A program made the position numbers and the translations under genes. Below, in pieces: positions 1-7,024 of a stretch of DNA of 52,261 nucleotides. The stretch lies in assembly GCA_025358025.1 (NCBI GenBank), contig JANYKW010000143.1:1-52261 (forward strand). Reading direction: 5' to 3'. The DNA comes from Bacteroidia bacterium. GTDB taxonomy: Bacteria > Bacteroidota > Bacteroidia > Bacteroidales > Prolixibacteraceae. Positions within the stretch are counted from its first letter, which is position 1. Each line of letters opens with the position of its first letter. The notes beneath the pieces were generated by a model that saw only the letters and a list, made by a program, of their open reading frames with translations, was not told the origin of the DNA and did not search any database.

Positions 1-5
1 GATGC

Positions 6-29
6 TGGTTCTTCGTCACATTTGGGGAC
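6..29 (+). repeat. Left terminal inverted repeat of the ISL3 element
   Basis: The 24 bases are the exact reverse complement of 1799-1822. The transposase start lies about 118 bp inside. Confidence 0.9.
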
Positions 30-146
30 GCACAAAATTTAGCGAAAATATTGTATAAATATCAGATATTCAGATAAATATGTTCGTTTTCCCTTGGTAA
101 TCTGGTAGGTATTTATTATCTTCAAGTAATTTAAAATCAATTACTT

Positions 147-1796
147 ATGAGGATAAATCACCTTATTGATCTTCCTAAATTCGGTATTAACGACATTGAA
201 CATAATAATGGCAAAATCACGATTTTTGCTTTTATCAAGTCCTGCCGATCCCAATGCCCTATCTGTGGCCATTTCAGTACCTCTGTCCATGATCATTACC
301 ATCGAAAAATAACAGACTTACCCGTATTTCAAAATACAACGTTACTCTTCTTAAGGACACGAAAATTTAAGTGCAGAAATTTTTTGTGCCCGCGTAAAGT
401 GTTTTCCGAGCAGACATCCCATTTAAGGAAATACTCACGAAGGACATTAAGGGTATCCCAATTATTGGATTCATTAGCAATTGAACTAACAGGAAAACTT
501 GGGAGTCAGCTATCAAAGCTGCTTTTTCTTCCTGTAAGTTGTTCCACGGTCACTCGTATTGCACTTAAACAAGAACTTCCGGTTATAACACAACCTGTAA
601 TACTTGGGGTTGACGATTGGGCATTTCGTAAAGGTGTGAATTATGGTACAGTTTTGATCGATATGGAAACGTCCAGACCGATTGATCTCTTATCTTCACG
701 GGATAGTGCTAACTTTAAAGAATGGCTTAAAAAATATCCTGTAGTTAAGATTGTCACCCGAGATCGATCTGGTGCCTATTCTTCAGCAATAAATGAAATT
801 TGTCCAGATGCTATTCAAGTTGCTGACAGATTCCACTTGCTAATGAACCTTTCGGATGCCCTTGATAAATACTTTAAAAGTGTCAGAAAGGAAATACGCC
901 AGGTAATAACAGATAAGACAGTCGAAATATTATCATTATCTGCCAATGAAAACCAATGTAATAGCACAGACGTTACAAACTTTCTTGCTGTACAAGTTGC
1001 CTCAGAAACTAAAGAGATCCAGCTCGATCAGCGAATAGACACTTTTAACAAGGTCAAAGAATTTCAATCGAAAGGTACTCCTTTGAAAAGAATCTCAACA
1101 ATTTTAAAAATCAGTCGTAATACGGTACGCTCTTATTTCATTCAAGAAACCTTGTCCCCCAGGATTCACCCAAGATCTGTCAACATTGCTCTATTTTCAG
1201 ATTATATTTTGTCCCGGTTAAATATGGAAGGATATAAGAAGAAAGACATTTTTGATGAAATCCTTGGGCTTGGTTATAATGGTGGCCACACACAGGCCTT
1301 CGTTTACATCAATAAATTGAAGTTGGAATATGGCATTACTACCCTAGATAGCCTAAAGGTTCAGCAGAAAATAATACCATATGTCAAACCATTAGATTCA
1401 AGGAAATTAGCCAAATATATAGGAGGATCAATCTCGGAGATTGAAGATCCCGATGAAAGAAGTTGTATGAAAACATTAATTGCAAACTTACCGGAACTTC
1501 AAATAGTCAGGAAATTGGTGCAGATATTTCGAACCATGCTCAAGCGAGGTTGTGGCAGCATAACAAGATGGATAGATTTTGTCAAAAAATCGAAGCGAAA
1601 ATTATCAGGACTGAAATCATTCGCCCATGGTTTATCCAGAGATATAAAAGCTGTTGAAAACGGAATAAGATTGCCTTGGAGTAACGGCACTGTCGAAGGA
1701 CATGTGAACAGAATCAAATGTATCAAGCGCCAAATGTATGGCAGGGCCAGTTTTGAACTACTGCGTAGGAAAGTGATATTGTCTCAGCATGGGTAA
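147..1796 (+). CDS. ISL3-family DDE transposase
   Basis: This enzyme would cut and rejoin the terminal repeats that flank it. Seen in the sequence: an N-terminal zinc-ribbon cysteine set (C33, C37, C40, C76, C81), a helix-turn-helix-like stretch (ISTILKISRNTVRSY), and the DDE residues expected of ISL3: VDDWAF near 156, RDRSGAY near 204 and the Glu of GTVEGHVNR near 517, followed by the conserved RQMYGRASFELLRRK tail. At 549 residues it is full length with no internal stop. It starts at ATG 147 after an AT-rich leader. Its stop almost touches the right inverted repeat, as is usual for compact insertion sequences. Confidence 0.95.
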   Translation: MRINHLIDLPKFGINDIEHNNGKITIFAFIKSCRSQCPICGHFSTSVHDHYHRKITDLPVFQNTTLLFLRTRKFKCRNFLCPRKVFSEQTSHLRKYSRRTLRVSQLLDSLAIELTGKLGSQLSKLLFLPVSCSTVTRIALKQELPVITQPVILGVDDWAFRKGVNYGTVLIDMETSRPIDLLSSRDSANFKEWLKKYPVVKIVTRDRSGAYSSAINEICPDAIQVADRFHLLMNLSDALDKYFKSVRKEIRQVITDKTVEILSLSANENQCNSTDVTNFLAVQVASETKEIQLDQRIDTFNKVKEFQSKGTPLKRISTILKISRNTVRSYFIQETLSPRIHPRSVNIALFSDYILSRLNMEGYKKKDIFDEILGLGYNGGHTQAFVYINKLKLEYGITTLDSLKVQQKIIPYVKPLDSRKLAKYIGGSISEIEDPDERSCMKTLIANLPELQIVRKLVQIFRTMLKRGCGSITRWIDFVKKSKRKLSGLKSFAHGLSRDIKAVENGIRLPWSNGTVEGHVNRIKCIKRQMYGRASFELLRRKVILSQHG

Positions 1797-1798
1797 CT

Positions 1799-1822
1799 GT
1801 CCCCAAATGTGACGAAGAACCA
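1799..1822 (-). repeat. Right terminal inverted repeat of the ISL3 element
   Basis: Exact reverse complement of 6-29. It begins two bases after the transposase stop codon, so there is almost no spare sequence at this end. Confidence 0.9.
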
Positions 1823-1862
1823 ATATGCTCCGGATTTTTAAGCCTCTTTAATCAATTTAAGG

Positions 1863-1966
1863 GGGGTCAGCATCTGCCGGACTGTCATGAATGATAAAAT
1901 GGCAGAACCGAAAAATGATCTAATTTTTTGCCGGCCAGCTGGGGTCAGCATCGTCCGGATTATCCA
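1863..1966 (+). repeat. Pair of imperfect direct repeats, 78 bp apart
   Basis: GGGGTCAGCATC occurs at 1863-1874 and again at 1941-1952. Similarity continues for about 12 more bases (CCGGA and TC are shared). Repeated GGGTCAGCAT-CCGGA blocks remind me of the multiple terminal repeats of IS21-type elements in Bacteroidota, so this may be the stub of a second, lost insertion. That is inference. No istA or istB coding sequence is present. Confidence 0.5.
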
Positions 1967-2287
1967 TACGGATATTCTGATTATGCCTCCACGTTATGCT
2001 CATTGTCCTGGTCGTTTTCCTCAGGGGGTACTGGAGATAAGATGGAAATCTTTATCAATGGCACTGCAATTGTATCCACAGGATCGACCAGTTCAGGCAC
2101 GATAAGTTGTGCAATTGGTGATGCAGTCTCAGTCACGATCGATCCGGGCAACCGGGATTACAGTGAGGCATCATTACAGATAAATGGTGCAGCAATGCAG
2201 ACAGATATTCAATACACGCCGTCACTATCTAATTTGTCGGGAACAGTAAATGGGAATGTTGTAATATCAGGCTCAACTCATAATTAA
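1919..2287 (+). pseudogene. C-terminal fragment of a phage tail/adhesin-like protein
   Basis: The frame is open from 1919, just after a stop at 1916-1918, and the first usable start is TTG 1928, inside a repeat of likely mobile origin. The first methionine is only at 2042. The translation is rich in Gly, Ser and Thr with short beta-type segments (MEIFINGTAIVSTG, SVTIDPGNRDY), like the C-terminal domain of a virion structural or immunoglobulin-like protein. The likely history is truncation of a longer gene by the insertions to its left. A terminator-like hairpin follows. Function unknown; a short real gene starting at 2042 cannot be excluded. Confidence 0.45.
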
Positions 2288-2306
2288 CAGCGATTTAAAA
2301 ATAGAG

Positions 2307-2331
2307 AACCTGGTTAGTAGCTGGGTTTTTT
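2307..2331 (+). terminator. Weak intrinsic terminator after the tail-like fragment
   Basis: AACCTGG (2307-2313) can pair with CTGGGTT (2321-2327), using two G-U pairs, across a 7-base loop. A run of T ending at 2331 follows. It sits 20 bp after the stop of the fragment. Confidence 0.5.
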
Positions 2332-2345
2332 GTCCTTTAGCCCCA

Positions 2346-2401
2346 GTGGCGGTATGGTTAGTTTTGGATGTAAAACATCAAAAAAATGACCATACCGCCA
2401 C
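2346..2401 (+). promoter_or_regulatory. Long nested stem-loop over the start of the lysis-like cassette
   Basis: GTGGCGGTATGGT (2346-2358) and its perfect reverse complement (2389-2401) enclose a second small hairpin, GATGT-AAA-ACATC, flanked by TTTT and AAAA. The ATG at 2386 lies at the foot of the right arm, so the folded RNA would hide that start; ATG 2407 would be left free. No T run follows, so this does not look like a terminator. A role in translation control, or as a protein-bound palindrome in DNA, is inferred. Confidence 0.55.
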
Positions 2402-3003
2402 CTCTTATGTCCGATGTACTGAGTTTTATAGCATTAATAACTACTGCCTATTTGACCTACAGGCAGAAGACGCACAACAAAAAAAACGACTCAAAAATCG
2501 AGCAGTACAAGGCCCAGCTGAAGGAGAAGTCCACTAAGGATGCCGAAAGTTCTGCCATTATATATGGAGAACTCTGGAGAGGACTTCATGAGCTGAAAAC
2601 AGACCGCGTCTATATTATACAGCCCCACCCATCGCACACGAATCGATTTTTAACCATTACCATGGAGGTAAAGAAAAAGGGCGTATCTGCTATGAAACAA
2701 AACATACAAGCCCTTCCAATGGCTGATGTAGCCAATTTCGTTTCAATCCTTGCCAAGGAAACCTTCATCAACTTCAATGACATTTCCACAGAAATAATAG
2801 ACAAGGAAGCAAAGTCTATCATGGGCATCGCAGGAGTACTCTCAATAAGCGTTGTTCGTCTTGAAAACACAGATGGGAAATGGATAGGAAATATCATTTG
2901 TGAACACACACAGAAACTCTGCTGGCAATGCGGAAAATGTGAAAAGGTTCTGGGAGATATGGCAAAAATCATTGCACCCATTCTACCGGATTACGAAGGC
3001 TAA
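2386..3003 (+). CDS. Membrane-anchored prophage-type protein with Cys motif, function unknown
   Basis: 205 residues. One hydrophobic helix near the N terminus (LSFIALITTAYLTY) is followed by a charged, coiled-coil-prone stretch (KNDSKIEQYKAQLKEKSTKD) and a soluble domain of about 140 residues ending in CWQCGKC. The soluble part has a GAF-like or roadblock-like alternation of strands and helices, but I cannot name the family. ATG 2386 has an A-rich leader typical of this group; ATG 2407 is the alternative and avoids the upstream hairpin. It is followed 12 bp later by an M15 peptidase, so it probably belongs to a prophage lysis or host-takeover cassette. Confidence 0.6.
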   Translation: MTIPPPLMSDVLSFIALITTAYLTYRQKTHNKKNDSKIEQYKAQLKEKSTKDAESSAIIYGELWRGLHELKTDRVYIIQPHPSHTNRFLTITMEVKKKGVSAMKQNIQALPMADVANFVSILAKETFINFNDISTEIIDKEAKSIMGIAGVLSISVVRLENTDGKWIGNIICEHTQKLCWQCGKCEKVLGDMAKIIAPILPDYEG

Positions 3004-3015
3004 AACCAAAACTCC

Positions 3016-3483
3016 ATGACAAGATCTGAGATCATCACCGAATTGAAAAACTATTTTGCACTTCCGGACCTGGTATGCCCGGATACTTTCAAGACTTTCG
3101 GGTTGAAAGCTTGGCAGTTTCTCCGTACGGATTACCTGAACACACTCCTGATTGTTCGCCGGGATATTCTAAAATCCCCGATGATCTGCAATAACTACCT
3201 CACAGCAGGGAAAACATACACCCAAAGAGGGCTAAGATGCAATCTTTGCGAGATTGTAAAGGAGAAATCAGCTCAGGGGAAAATCTACTTATCCGCTCAC
3301 CTGACCGGCTGCGCCGGAGACTTCAATGTAGTAGGCATGACATCAGTTCAGGCCCGTCACTTGATAATCGACAACATCGATAAACTGCCATATCCGATCC
3401 GCATGGAAAATGGAGTGACCTGGCTTCACCTCGACACTTATGACAGCGGAAATAACCAGCCTTATAAACTCTTTACCGCATGA
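3016..3483 (+). CDS. M15-family peptidoglycan peptidase (phage endolysin-like)
   Basis: Predicted zinc peptidase cutting peptide cross-links in cell-wall peptidoglycan, the usual endolysin role in Bacteroidota phages. The M15_3 signature is visible: SAHLTGCAGDF supplies H95 and D102, and WLHLD supplies H138, the three metal ligands. At 155 residues it matches the size of stand-alone phage M15 enzymes. It has no signal peptide, so release would need a holin-type partner, and the small membrane proteins on either side are candidates. Its stop overlaps the next start as ATGA, implying coupled translation. Confidence 0.75.
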   Translation: MTRSEIITELKNYFALPDLVCPDTFKTFGLKAWQFLRTDYLNTLLIVRRDILKSPMICNNYLTAGKTYTQRGLRCNLCEIVKEKSAQGKIYLSAHLTGCAGDFNVVGMTSVQARHLIIDNIDKLPYPIRMENGVTWLHLDTYDSGNNQPYKLFTA

Positions 3484-3803
3484 CAAACTTTTGGCCTAAC
3501 GTCGCAATATTCTTTGTCGGAATCATATGCGGTCTGGTAATCTACATCAAAATGAAGAATCCGGATACGATTATCAACGACAACCAGCGTATCGGAAAGA
3601 TTAAAAGCCGTGGAACAGGAAGCGCACAGACAACATCGCTAGTCAGGGCAGCCCTGGATCCAAATAATGTTCCGGCTGCCAGGAAGCCATTGCTTGATAG
3701 GATTTTCCCCGGAAGGAAGCTTCGAAGAGTTACGCAAAGAAAGAAGAGAAGCACGCATCCAGGTAACAGATCCTCCTTAATCTGTCCTTTCCGAAGCACT
3801 TGA
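3480..3803 (+). CDS. Small membrane protein of the lysis cassette, probable C-terminal frameshift
   Basis: The start overlaps the upstream stop (ATGA). An N-terminal transmembrane helix (VAIFFVGIICGLVIYI) is followed by a hydrophilic tail. As read, the protein ends in an unnatural basic stretch and SLICPFRST. Removing one C from the CCCC run at 3707-3710 gives an acidic-basic helix (EGSFEELRKERREARIQ) ending at a TAA at 3778-3780, for about 99 residues. I therefore suspect a one-base insertion, either a real mutation or a sequencing error. Topology suggests a holin- or spanin-like part, but no family was recognised. Confidence 0.55.
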   Translation: MTNFWPNVAIFFVGIICGLVIYIKMKNPDTIINDNQRIGKIKSRGTGSAQTTSLVRAALDPNNVPAARKPLLDRIFPGRKLRRVTQRKKRSTHPGNRSSLICPFRST

Positions 3804-3850
3804 AATAAGCAAAATTTGATCAATTAAATATTTACCAAAAACAAATTACC

Positions 3851-4216
3851 ATGAAAAACATTTTAATGTTTATCTCCCTTATCGGGATTCTTGCGGTAGG
3901 ATGTGCATCTTTAAAAAAAGATACTCCACAAAAGACTCAAACCCTGTTTGTGCAAGCTGCTGATATTGGAGCTCAGGCAACCATTATCGCAGCGGTGGAC
4001 GAAACTATTGTTCCATTTGCTCCGGCGCCAGCACCCAACGTTGTCGACTTCCTGAAAAACAACTTCGCTGAATTGACCCTAGGTCTGCTGGCATTTCTAA
4101 AAATCTTAGTCAATTTAACACCTACCGAAGCTGATAACAGGATTTTTGGCCTTCTTGATAGTTTCATAAACTGGATAGTTCCGAACTTCAAAGCCGGTGG
4201 TGGAAAGTTTACTTAA
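3851..4216 (+). CDS. Prophage lipoprotein with hydrophobic C-terminal helices
   Basis: 121 residues. The type II signal ILAVGC places a lipidated cysteine at about residue 18, so the protein should be anchored in the periplasm or outer membrane. The rest carries a proline-alanine linker (PFAPAPAPNVVD) and two hydrophobic helices (LTLGLLAFLKILVNL and GLLDSFINWIV). It ends the cassette, followed by a strong terminator. A lipoprotein beside an endolysin recalls outer-membrane spanins, but that role is inference. Confidence 0.6.
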   Translation: MKNILMFISLIGILAVGCASLKKDTPQKTQTLFVQAADIGAQATIIAAVDETIVPFAPAPAPNVVDFLKNNFAELTLGLLAFLKILVNLTPTEADNRIFGLLDSFINWIVPNFKAGGGKFT

Positions 4217-4246
4217 GCAATTGCTCCCTGGATTTTTGAGTTTTCA

Positions 4247-4283
4247 CATCCCTTGTCAGGCAACTGCAAGGGATGTTTTTTTT
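4247..4283 (+). terminator. Intrinsic terminator of the lysis-like cassette
   Basis: CATCCCTTG (4247-4255) pairs perfectly with CAAGGGATG (4267-4275), followed by eight T. It terminates rightward transcription and overlaps the last codons of the convergent recombinase gene. Confidence 0.85.
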
Positions 4284-5704
4284 CTCCCTTTTTTCTTTTC
4301 CGTAATCTTGATTTTTATAGGATCAGTATTTAAATAGTCTATCAACTTTCGGTTTGCCTTGTCAGCCCTCTCGAAATCTTCGTTGATGTAAATTCCAGTC
4401 ACTTTCATTTCGGGATTGGAGTGGCCCAACATTAAACTTATATCATCTTTGGATATTCCGATCGTTCTGCAGATAGAAGCAAAAGAATGCCGGACAGCAT
4501 AATCCGTCAGTGGAATTGGAAGATTCAATTTTAATTCATCATGAATATCTTGAAGACTTTCGTTTATCATCTTACCGAAGCTTTCCTGGTCGGCATATTG
4601 GAAGTGATTCTGTCGGCTGTGCGCTTTTACTTTTGTTTTTCTTTCTTCTGAGCAATTGTCAGCGAACCAAAGCAGGTATGTTTTGCCAGTGTATGCCTCA
4701 ATTAGCTCATCAGCCTCCTGCTCAATCTTGATGTTGTAAAACCTTCCGGTCTTTGCCCGGTGGAATTGCAATCTGTCATTAATGCGCTTATTCGGCTTCA
4801 GATAAAACAAGTCTTTTAGGTTTATTCCATGAAGATACATTTGTAACATAAATACATCTCTGGCTATTAGCTGCCTGGGAGTTTTTGGCGCAAAGTCCCT
4901 GATTGATCGGATCACTTCAACGCTCAGGTTTCTGTTCCTGGAAACTTCAGTTTTGACTTTGAATTTTCTAAAGGGATAGTTGGTGATCAGGTCGTCCTCG
5001 ATGGCAGAATTAATCACAGCCCTCAAATATCTAAGGTAGGAGGCCACACCATTTTGAGTCATAAATTTTGGCTCTTCCTTTTCTGCGTCCTTAGTCTGAT
5101 TCTCAACTTTCTTCTTTTTTTTGCCTGGCTTCTCATCAACATTCTTTTTTTTACTCTCGATTGGAGTTGTAAGGCACCAGGATGAAAACTTTTCTAACCA
5201 CCTGCCATTTATTTCACTCATGTCCAACTCCCGGCTTCCGCAATAATTCAGGATCTTGTTGCGCGTTACTTTTAAAAGTTTGGCAGTTTTTTCTCTTCCC
5301 TGAGATTCAAGCTCTGTTATACGCTTTTGGCAATACTCGAAAAAGTCAGTTTCCATAACTACTTCTTCCTCGTCCTCTATCAAAAATGATTTAAGCTGGT
5401 GGACATTCATTTTTGCCACCTTCTCAGGATTTTTCATGATTTTAAGATCACCTTCATTTTTGATTTGAGTAAGGATAACGTTTTTTGTTGAAGCATCGGG
5501 ATCTCCTTTTTTTCCTCCTTGAACCAATCCAAGGTCTTTTATCCAAAAATCTTCTGTGGTTGTTATATCTGTCGCAACTCTGATGGTCTCAGCTTTGTGT
5601 GAGATCTGTTGATAAACCATGTATTCACCATTGTGAAGCTTTTTACTCTTATTAATTACCAGTTTTATCTTTGCCATGATATTATTGGACAAGTTTTCGG
5701 ACAA
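4256..5704 (-). CDS. Tyrosine recombinase (integrase), Bacteroidota type
   Basis: Site-specific recombinase presumed to integrate and excise this element. Arm-type DNA-binding region at 10-95, SAM-like core-binding domain at about 115-265 (with a Lys-rich insertion around 180-210), catalytic domain after 280. Visible catalytic residues: R404 in YAVRHSFAS, H428 in MLGHS and Tyr439 in GIYINEDF. The first catalytic Arg position reads YLHGINLKDL (His) and the His of HxxR reads Tyr; similar changes occur in Bacteroidota relatives. A second start at 5677 (MAKIKLVINKSKK) fits the family better than 5704, which lies inside the tandem repeats. Full length, no frameshift. Confidence 0.9.
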   Translation of the reverse strand: MSENLSNNIMAKIKLVINKSKKLHNGEYMVYQQISHKAETIRVATDITTTEDFWIKDLGLVQGGKKGDPDASTKNVILTQIKNEGDLKIMKNPEKVAKMNVHQLKSFLIEDEEEVVMETDFFEYCQKRITELESQGREKTAKLLKVTRNKILNYCGSRELDMSEINGRWLEKFSSWCLTTPIESKKKNVDEKPGKKKKKVENQTKDAEKEEPKFMTQNGVASYLRYLRAVINSAIEDDLITNYPFRKFKVKTEVSRNRNLSVEVIRSIRDFAPKTPRQLIARDVFMLQMYLHGINLKDLFYLKPNKRINDRLQFHRAKTGRFYNIKIEQEADELIEAYTGKTYLLWFADNCSEERKTKVKAHSRQNHFQYADQESFGKMINESLQDIHDELKLNLPIPLTDYAVRHSFASICRTIGISKDDISLMLGHSNPEMKVTGIYINEDFERADKANRKLIDYLNTDPIKIKITEKKKGRKKTSLAVA

Positions 5705-5721
5705 GTTTTGGACAAGTTTTC
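5687..5721 (-). repeat. Three tandem 11-12 bp repeats at the integrase promoter
   Basis: GGACAAGTTTTC, GGACAAGTTTT and GGACAAGTTTTC follow one another without spacers at 5687-5698, 5699-5709 and 5710-5721. They lie between a predicted -7 box (5726-5733) and the likely start at 5677, covering roughly +1 to +35 of the transcript. This is the place for repressor or recombinase arm-type binding sites. Binding is inferred. Confidence 0.75.
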
Positions 5722-5725
5722 ACAG

Positions 5726-5733
5726 CAAATATA
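5726..5733 (-). promoter_or_regulatory. Predicted -7 box of the integrase promoter
   Basis: On the minus strand it reads TATATTTG, matching TAnnTTTG. A TTG lies 22 bp upstream. Transcription would start at about 5720, inside the tandem repeats. Confidence 0.5.
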
Positions 5734-5767
5734 AGCAATAATTCACAGTTTTTAGCAACTCAAACAC

Positions 5768-5811
5768 AAAAAAAGAGGAACACTTCCGGTTTAAACCTTC
5801 TGTATTCCTCT
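5768..5811 (-). terminator. Intrinsic terminator after tRNA-Thr
   Basis: On the minus strand AGAGGAA (5811-5805) pairs with TTCCTCT (5780-5774). The stem extends several more pairs and is followed by a run of T. It lies 20 bp beyond the tRNA 3' end. Confidence 0.7.
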
Positions 5812-5830
5812 GATTATCATTGATTTACTT

Positions 5831-5906
5831 TGGAGCCATTTGCCGGACTCGAACCGGCGACCTGCTCATTACGAATGAGCTGCTCTACCAACTGAGCTAA
5901 AGTGGC
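5831..5906 (-). tRNA. tRNA-Thr (anticodon CGU), CCA encoded
   Basis: The 76-nt sequence folds as a complete cloverleaf: acceptor GCCACTT/AAATGGC with one C-A mismatch at pair 5-68, D arm GCTC/GAGC, anticodon stem GCTCA/TGAGC around the loop TTCGTAA, and T arm GCCGG-TTCGAGT-CCGGC. Anticodon CGU reads ACG. The 3' CCA is in the DNA. Its 3' end faces the integrase 127 bp away, the usual layout for an element that uses a tRNA as attachment site. Confidence 0.95.
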
Positions 5907-5916
5907 CAATGATTCA

Positions 5917-5924
5917 CAAAAATA
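5917..5924 (-). promoter_or_regulatory. Predicted -7 box of the tRNA-Thr promoter
   Basis: Reads TATTTTTG on the minus strand, about 11 bp before the mature 5' end at 5906. Confidence 0.5.
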
Positions 5925-5956
5925 GGAAAAGTTTCAGACTGCAGTGGGGTGGGGTG

Positions 5957-6988
5957 TTAATTTTCCCAGTCTAAAATAATTTTACCGCAATTGCCCTCTT
6001 CCATGATCTCAAATGCCTTTTGAAATTCAGTATAGTGAAACCTGTGGGTTATTACCGGGGCGATATTCAATCCTGATAAGAGCATCTTTTCCATTTTGTA
6101 CCAGGTTTCGTACATCTCCCGCCCATAAATGCCTTTAAGCGTAAGTCCCTTGAAGATTACTTTGTCCCATTCTATCTGGGTCGTATCGGGCAAGATACCC
6201 AACAAAGAGATCTTTCCGCCATTGTACATGGATTTAATCATGGTGTCAAACGCTACCGGCGACCCGGAAACCTCCAGTCCGATATCAAAACCGGCTACCA
6301 TACCAACCTGCTTCATGGCAGCTGTAATATCCTCATTTATTGGATCAATAACCAGGGATGCCCCCATTTTTCCTGCAAGATCTCTTCTATAGGGACTAAC
6401 TTCGGAACCGACTACATTTCTTGCCCCTACAAATCTGCAGATAGCGATTGCCATACAACCAATTGGTCCACCGGCACCGGTAACCAGAACATCTTCACCA
6501 ATCAGCGGAAAAGAGAGCGCAGTATGCGTTGCGTTACCCAATGGGTCCATGATTGAAACAATCTCATCAGGTATTCTTGCATCAATGTGCAATACATTTT
6601 CAGCAGGTACCGATACATACTCAGCAAAGCCACCGTCCCGGTTTACTCCAATACCTACCGTGTGGTCACAAATGTGTTTTCTTCCCCTTCGGCAATTGCG
6701 ACAAAAACCACAGGCAATGTGCCCCTCCACAGTAACCCGCTCTCCAATGTTTACTTTTGTAACTTCATTACCGGTTTTTACAACAATCCCAACGTATTCA
6801 TGACCAATCGTCATCGGCGTTTTGATGGTCTTCTGCGCCCAGGCATCCCACTTGTAGATGTGCAGGTCAGTTCCACAAATAGCTGATTTACTGATTTTTA
6901 TCAATACTTCATTGGCCCCTGTTTCTGGAATTGGAATCTCTTCCATCCATAAACCCTTCTGAGGCAGACTTTTTCTGATTGCTTTCAT
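5957..6988 (-). CDS. tdh: L-threonine 3-dehydrogenase
   Basis: Zinc-dependent medium-chain dehydrogenase that oxidises L-threonine to 2-amino-3-oxobutyrate with NAD, the first step of threonine breakdown to glycine. 343 residues, close to the E. coli enzyme, with co-linear motifs: catalytic zinc site C38 (ICGTDLHIY) and H63-E64 (GHEYVG), structural zinc cysteines C93, C96, C99 and C107, and the signature KGIYGREMYETWYKM. The nucleotide-binding loop reads GAGGPIG at 171-177, one glycine more than the usual GAGPIG. The partner ligase gene (kbl) is not adjacent. A dyad operator candidate lies 37-67 bp upstream. Confidence 0.93.
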   Translation of the reverse strand: MKAIRKSLPQKGLWMEEIPIPETGANEVLIKISKSAICGTDLHIYKWDAWAQKTIKTPMTIGHEYVGIVVKTGNEVTKVNIGERVTVEGHIACGFCRNCRRGRKHICDHTVGIGVNRDGGFAEYVSVPAENVLHIDARIPDEIVSIMDPLGNATHTALSFPLIGEDVLVTGAGGPIGCMAIAICRFVGARNVVGSEVSPYRRDLAGKMGASLVIDPINEDITAAMKQVGMVAGFDIGLEVSGSPVAFDTMIKSMYNGGKISLLGILPDTTQIEWDKVIFKGLTLKGIYGREMYETWYKMEKMLLSGLNIAPVITHRFHYTEFQKAFEIMEEGNCGKIILDWEN

Positions 6989-7024
6989 TCCGTTCGGGTA
7001 AATTCGTCTCTAATTTGTGTTATC

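Larger units (their letters stand above)
6..1822 (+). mobile_element. ISL3-family insertion sequence, complete
   Basis: A single transposase gene is flanked by inverted ends that match perfectly over 24 bp (6-29 against 1799-1822), beginning TGGTTCTTCGTCACA on the left. Length is about 1.8 kb, larger than many ISL3 members but fitting a 549-residue transposase. ISL3 elements usually leave an 8-bp target duplication. The bases just outside the left 23-bp core (1-6) and the right core (1824-1829) agree at five of six visible positions, ending ATGCT, which suggests a slightly decayed duplication cut by the window edge. The element looks intact and may still be mobile. Confidence 0.9.
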
